DNA from: Lichenicoccus sp965276875
GTDB taxonomy: Bacteria; Pseudomonadota; Alphaproteobacteria; Acetobacterales; Acetobacteraceae
DNA: 64,000 nt
Assembly (NCBI RefSeq): GCF_965276875.1
Contig: NZ_OZ255701.1
Span: 2,666,001-2,730,000 of the forward strand
Reading direction: 5' to 3'
Shown: in pieces, positions 60,897-64,000 of the stretch
Layout: every line of letters begins with the position of its first letter
Numbering within the stretch: position 1 is the stretch's first letter
Notes under the pieces: generated by a model
What the model was told of the DNA's origin: nothing
The model's database searches: none
Seen by the model: the letters and a program-made list of their open reading frames with translations, nothing else
Program-made: the position numbers and the translations under genes

Positions 60897-62648
60897 TTGA
60901 GCCAGGATTTCGACCTCTCACCAGAAGCCCTGCCGCCGGCCGATGGGCCGGGCCTGTTCGGCGACCCAGCACCACCGGCGGCGCCCTATAGGGTACTGGC
61001 GAGGGTCTGGCGCCCGACCCGCTTTGAGGAGCTGATCGGCCAGGACGCCATGGTGCGTATCCTGCGGCGCGCCTTCGCGCTGGGTCGGGTGGCGCACGGC
61101 TTCATGCTCACCGGCGTGCGCGGCACCGGCAAGACCACCACGGCGCGGATCATCGCGCGCGCGCTGAACTGCATCGGCCCAGACGGCAGCGGCGGTCCGA
61201 CCGCGGACCCTTGCGGGGTTTGCGCGAACTGCACCGCGATCCTGGCCGACCGTCACCCCGACGTGCTGGAGATGGACGCGGCGTCGCGCACCGGCGTCGA
61301 CGACGTGCGCGAGATCATCGAGGCGACACGCTTCCGGCCGATGCAGGCCAGGATGAAGGTGTTCATCATCGACGAGGTGCACATGCTCTCGCGCAACGCG
61401 TTCAACGCGCTGCTAAAAACGCTCGAGGAGCCGCCGGCGCAGGTCACCTTCATCTTCGCCACCACCGAACTGCGCAAGGTGCCGGTGACGGTGCTGTCGC
61501 GCTGCCAGCGCTTCGATCTCAGACGGGTCTCGCAATCCGAGCTCGCGTCGCATTTCGGCGCAATTGCGGCCAAGGAGGGGGCGGCGATCAGCGCCGACGC
61601 GCTCGCTTTGATCGCGCGCGCCGCTGACGGCTCGGTGCGCGACGGGCTGTCGCTGCTCGACCAGGCGATTGCCCTGGGCGAGGACGGCCCCGGGGCGGAG
61701 ATCGACGCCGCGATGGTGGCCGGCATGCTGGGCCAGGCCGATCGCGGTGTTGTATTCGACCTGCTCGAAGCGGTGACGCAGGGCCGCGCTGATCTGGCAC
61801 TGGGCATCACCGAACAGGCGCATGCGCGCGGCGCCGATCTCGGGCTGATGCTGGCCGACCTGCTGGAGCTGATCCACACCGTCTCGCGCCTGAAGACGCT
61901 GCCGGCCCTGCGCGACACCCGCGATCTGCCGGAAGCGGAGCGGGTGCGTGGTGCGGAACTCGCCGACCGCCTGAGCGTGCCGTCTCTGGCCCGATTGTGG
62001 CAGATGCTGCTCAAAGGGATCGGCGAGGTCGAGGTGGCGCCTGACCGCGCCGATGCCGCCGAGATGGTGCTGATCCGCCTGTGTCATGTGCGCGACATGC
62101 CGACACCGGGCGATCTGGTGCGCCGCCTCGTCGATGCGCCTGCGCCTGAGACCCCGTCGAGGCCCGAGCCGCCTGCCGACGTCCAGCCTGCCGACCCAAA
62201 GCCCATCGCCCCGGTGCTGAGTGGCTGGCGCGACGTGGTCGCCCATGTCGCGACCTGCCGTGAAGCAAGCCTGCACGGCCATCTGCGGCACTCTGTACAT
62301 CTCGTGCGCTTTGCCCCGCCGATTATCGAGTTGCGGTTGCAGCCGCAGGCGCCACGCGACCTCGCCCAGCGGTTAGCTGCGATCCTGAGCGACGCGACCG
62401 GCACCCGCTGGACGATCGCCGTCTCGCGCGCGCCGGGCGAGCCGACGCTTGCCGAACAGTCGGAGACGATGGAGGCGAGCGGCCGCACGCGTGCCGAGGC
62501 GCATCCGCTGGTGCAGGCGATCCTGTCGACCTTTCCCGGCGCCCAGGTCGGCCGCTTGCACGACCGCCGCCTGGACGAGTACGGACTGCTGCCGCAAGCC
62601 GCACCCGATCTCGCATTCGACCAGAACGAACTCCCGGAGGACGATTGA
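60897..62648 (+). CDS. dnaX: DNA polymerase III subunits tau/gamma
   Basis: A 583-residue clamp-loader subunit starting at TTG 60897. Walker A GVRGTGKTTTARIIARAL, zinc motif CGVCANC, the Walker B region FIIDEVHMLSRNAFNALLKT, and the ATTELRKVPVTVLSRCQRFD sensor. The C-terminal 200 residues are Pro/Ala-rich then a tau-like domain (FPGAQVGRL). No clear frameshift slip site was noted. Confidence 0.95.
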   Translation: MSQDFDLSPEALPPADGPGLFGDPAPPAAPYRVLARVWRPTRFEELIGQDAMVRILRRAFALGRVAHGFMLTGVRGTGKTTTARIIARALNCIGPDGSGGPTADPCGVCANCTAILADRHPDVLEMDAASRTGVDDVREIIEATRFRPMQARMKVFIIDEVHMLSRNAFNALLKTLEEPPAQVTFIFATTELRKVPVTVLSRCQRFDLRRVSQSELASHFGAIAAKEGAAISADALALIARAADGSVRDGLSLLDQAIALGEDGPGAEIDAAMVAGMLGQADRGVVFDLLEAVTQGRADLALGITEQAHARGADLGLMLADLLELIHTVSRLKTLPALRDTRDLPEAERVRGAELADRLSVPSLARLWQMLLKGIGEVEVAPDRADAAEMVLIRLCHVRDMPTPGDLVRRLVDAPAPETPSRPEPPADVQPADPKPIAPVLSGWRDVVAHVATCREASLHGHLRHSVHLVRFAPPIIELRLQPQAPRDLAQRLAAILSDATGTRWTIAVSRAPGEPTLAEQSETMEASGRTRAEAHPLVQAILSTFPGAQVGRLHDRRLDEYGLLPQAAPDLAFDQNELPEDD

Positions 62649-62972
62649 ATGAAGAACCTTGCCGGCCTGATGAAGCAGGCCTCGCAGATGCAGGCCAAGA
62701 TGGAGGAAATGCAGAGCAAGCTCGAAGCCCTGGAAATCGAGGGCAGCGCCGGCGCCGGGATGGTCACCATTACCCTCTCCGGCAAGGGCAACCTGCGACG
62801 CATCAAGCTCGACCCGAAGCTTGCCGATCCGGCTGAGATGGAGATGCTCGAGGACCTGATCGTCGCCGCCCACGCCGAAGCCAAACGCCATCTCGAGGAG
62901 CGCACTGCTTCCGAGATGGAGTCCGTCACCGGTGGGCTGAACCTGCCGCCGGGCATGAAGCTGCCGTTCTAG
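62649..62972 (+). CDS. YbaB/EbfC nucleoid-associated protein
   Basis: A 107-residue DNA-binding protein, MKNLAGLMKQASQMQAKMEE and MVTITLSGKGNLRRIKLDPK, ending GGLNLPPGMKLPF as is typical. Starts right after the dnaX stop. Forms the conserved dnaX-ybaB-recR unit. Confidence 0.95.
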   Translation: MKNLAGLMKQASQMQAKMEEMQSKLEALEIEGSAGAGMVTITLSGKGNLRRIKLDPKLADPAEMEMLEDLIVAAHAEAKRHLEERTASEMESVTGGLNLPPGMKLPF

Positions 62973-62984
62973 GCCGGCCGACAC

Positions 62985-63578
62985 ATGGGCGGTCCGGAGA
63001 TCGAGCGCCTGATCGACCTGCTCGCCAAGCTGCCCGGCCTCGGGCCGCGCTCGGCGCGACGCGCGACACTCGCCTTGCTGCGCCAGCCGCAGGTGCGTCT
63101 GCTGCCGCTCGCCAGCGCGATGCAACAGGCCGCTCGGGTGGTGCGGAGCTGCGCGCTGTGCGGCAACCTTGATAGCTGCGACCCCTGCACGATCTGCAAC
63201 GATCCCGGCCGTGATCGCTCGCTGATCTGCGTCGTGGAGGGCGTGGGCGATCTGTGGGCGCTGGAGCGGGCCGGCGTGCATCGCGGGCTCTATCATGTGC
63301 TTGGCGGCACGCTCTCGCCTCTGGGCGGCGTCGGCCCCGAAGACCTCAACCTGTCGCCGCTGCTGGCGCGGATCGAGGGCGGCGAGACGCGCGAGGTGAT
63401 CCTGGCCCTCGGCGCCACCGTGGAGGGCGCAACCACGGCGCATTGGCTGAACGAGCGGCTTGCCGCGAGCCGGATTGCGGTCAGCCGGGTCGGGCAGGGC
63501 GTGCCGATGGGGGGCGCCCTGGACGTGCTCGACGACGGCACCCTCGCTGCCGCCCTGACGGCGCGGCGGCCGGCATGA
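62985..63578 (+). CDS. recR: Recombination protein RecR
   Basis: A 197-residue repair protein: LPGLGPRSARRATLALL (helix-hairpin-helix), zinc motif CALCGNLDSCDPCTIC, Toprim domain LICVVEGVGDLWALERAGV, and the Walker-like LGATVEGATTAHWL. Acts with RecF/RecO. Its stop overlaps the next start (ATGA). Confidence 0.96.
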   Translation: MGGPEIERLIDLLAKLPGLGPRSARRATLALLRQPQVRLLPLASAMQQAARVVRSCALCGNLDSCDPCTICNDPGRDRSLICVVEGVGDLWALERAGVHRGLYHVLGGTLSPLGGVGPEDLNLSPLLARIEGGETREVILALGATVEGATTAHWLNERLAASRIAVSRVGQGVPMGGALDVLDDGTLAAALTARRPA

Positions 63579-64000
63579 TCTTGGCTGGGATTCCGGGCTC
63601 CATCCCGCGCGCCAGCCTGGTCACCGGCGGCGGCGCGCGGCTGGGCCGGTCGATCGCGCTGGCCCTCGCCGGCGCCGGTGTCGCGGTGGCGGTCCATTGC
63701 CGCCCCTCCTCGCGCGCGCCTGCCGAGGATACGGCGAAGGAGATACGCGCGCTCGGCGTGCAAGCCTGCGTCGTCGAGGCGGATCTCGGTCGCGAGGACG
63801 AGTTTGCCAGCCTGATCTCCCGTGCCACCGACGCCCTCGGCCCCCTCGGCATCCTGGTCAATAATGCCAGCCTGTTCGCGCGTGACGACTGGCACGATGC
63901 CACCCGCGAGAGCTGGGATGCGCATCTTGAGCCCAACCTGCGTGCGCCGTTCGTGCTGATGCAGGCATTCGCCCGGCATCTCCCCGAGGATGCCGAGGGC
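63575..64000 (+). CDS. Short-chain dehydrogenase, 3' end cut by the window
   Basis: 142 codons visible. PRASLVTGGGARLGRSIALA (cofactor motif) and a CRPSSRAP loop suited to NADPH, then ADLGREDEFASLISRATDAL and ILVNNASLFARDDW. The TGGGxRLG start and the NNAS motif resemble pteridine reductase/FolM-type SDRs. Coupled to recR by an ATGA overlap. Catalytic Ser-Tyr-Lys lie beyond the window. Confidence 0.88.
   Translation, partial: MILAGIPGSIPRASLVTGGGARLGRSIALALAGAGVAVAVHCRPSSRAPAEDTAKEIRALGVQACVVEADLGREDEFASLISRATDALGPLGILVNNASLFARDDWHDATRESWDAHLEPNLRAPFVLMQAFARHLPEDAEG

Overview
The window is high-GC bacterial chromosome with dense, often overlapping genes on both strands. The gene set points to an alphaproteobacterium, most likely Acetobacteraceae/Rhodospirillales. 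The supporting evidence is the purC-purS-purQ-purL-bolA-grx order, a SAM-II riboswitch before metZ, metX-metW, short SRP RNA followed by dnaX-ybaB-recR, clpS/clpA, kdsB, and a dispersed double-hairpin repeat. This placement is inference from gene content, not from a phylogenetic marker.

Layout. 1-3.2 kb: sugar kinase, folE, apaG and metZ on the minus strand, with a SAM-II riboswitch in the metZ leader. 3.5 kb: tRNA-Gly(CCC). 4.3-13.0 kb: one very large glycosyltransferase gene cut in two by a 4,928-bp IS1595-type transposon. The transposon has perfect 25-bp inverted ends and an 8-bp target duplication, and it carries an A+T-richer three-gene operon of unknown function, a small winged-helix-like gene, a broken DUF6471-like gene and a membrane protein. 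13.2-15.4 kb: metX-metW and a small membrane protein. 15.6-18.3 kb: a TetX-like monooxygenase/SnoaL/DUF3237 cassette with a TetR regulator. 18.4-19.5 kb: a collapsed remnant of a Wadjet type III (jetA/jetC/jetD) defence locus. 19.5-25 kb: S24-type regulator, pyrD, HAD hydrolase, yqgE, SDR and PPK2. 25-28 kb: clpA and clpS.

28.3-34.4 kb: D,D-carboxypeptidase, map, ggt, a glycosyltransferase-like protein and a TerC-type membrane protein. 34.5-41.7 kb: purine biosynthesis (purB, then purC-purS-[Rap1a/Tai-like secreted protein]-purQ-purL) followed by bolA and a monothiol glutaredoxin. 42-46.8 kb: yraN, cardiolipin synthase, an endonuclease/phosphatase-family protein, an AI-2E-type transporter and an XRE regulator. 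46.8-51.9 kb: sseA-metC, a FecR/DUF6600 protein with a 24-bp minisatellite, DUF3072 and a zinc-ribbon protein. 52-57.5 kb: comM-like yifB, serA with a frameshift before its ACT domain, an inositol-monophosphatase-family gene, kdsB and pheA. 57.5-64 kb: GH31 glucosidase, nudC, SRP RNA, dnaX, ybaB, recR and the start of an SDR gene.

Functionally most of the window is housekeeping: methionine, purine, serine and aromatic amino-acid synthesis, envelope synthesis, proteolysis and DNA replication/repair. The accessory material is concentrated in 4-20 kb. The most unusual item is the cargo-bearing transposon with its uncharacterised operon; next is the collapsed Wadjet locus. Intergenic stretches not listed as features showed nothing I could support.
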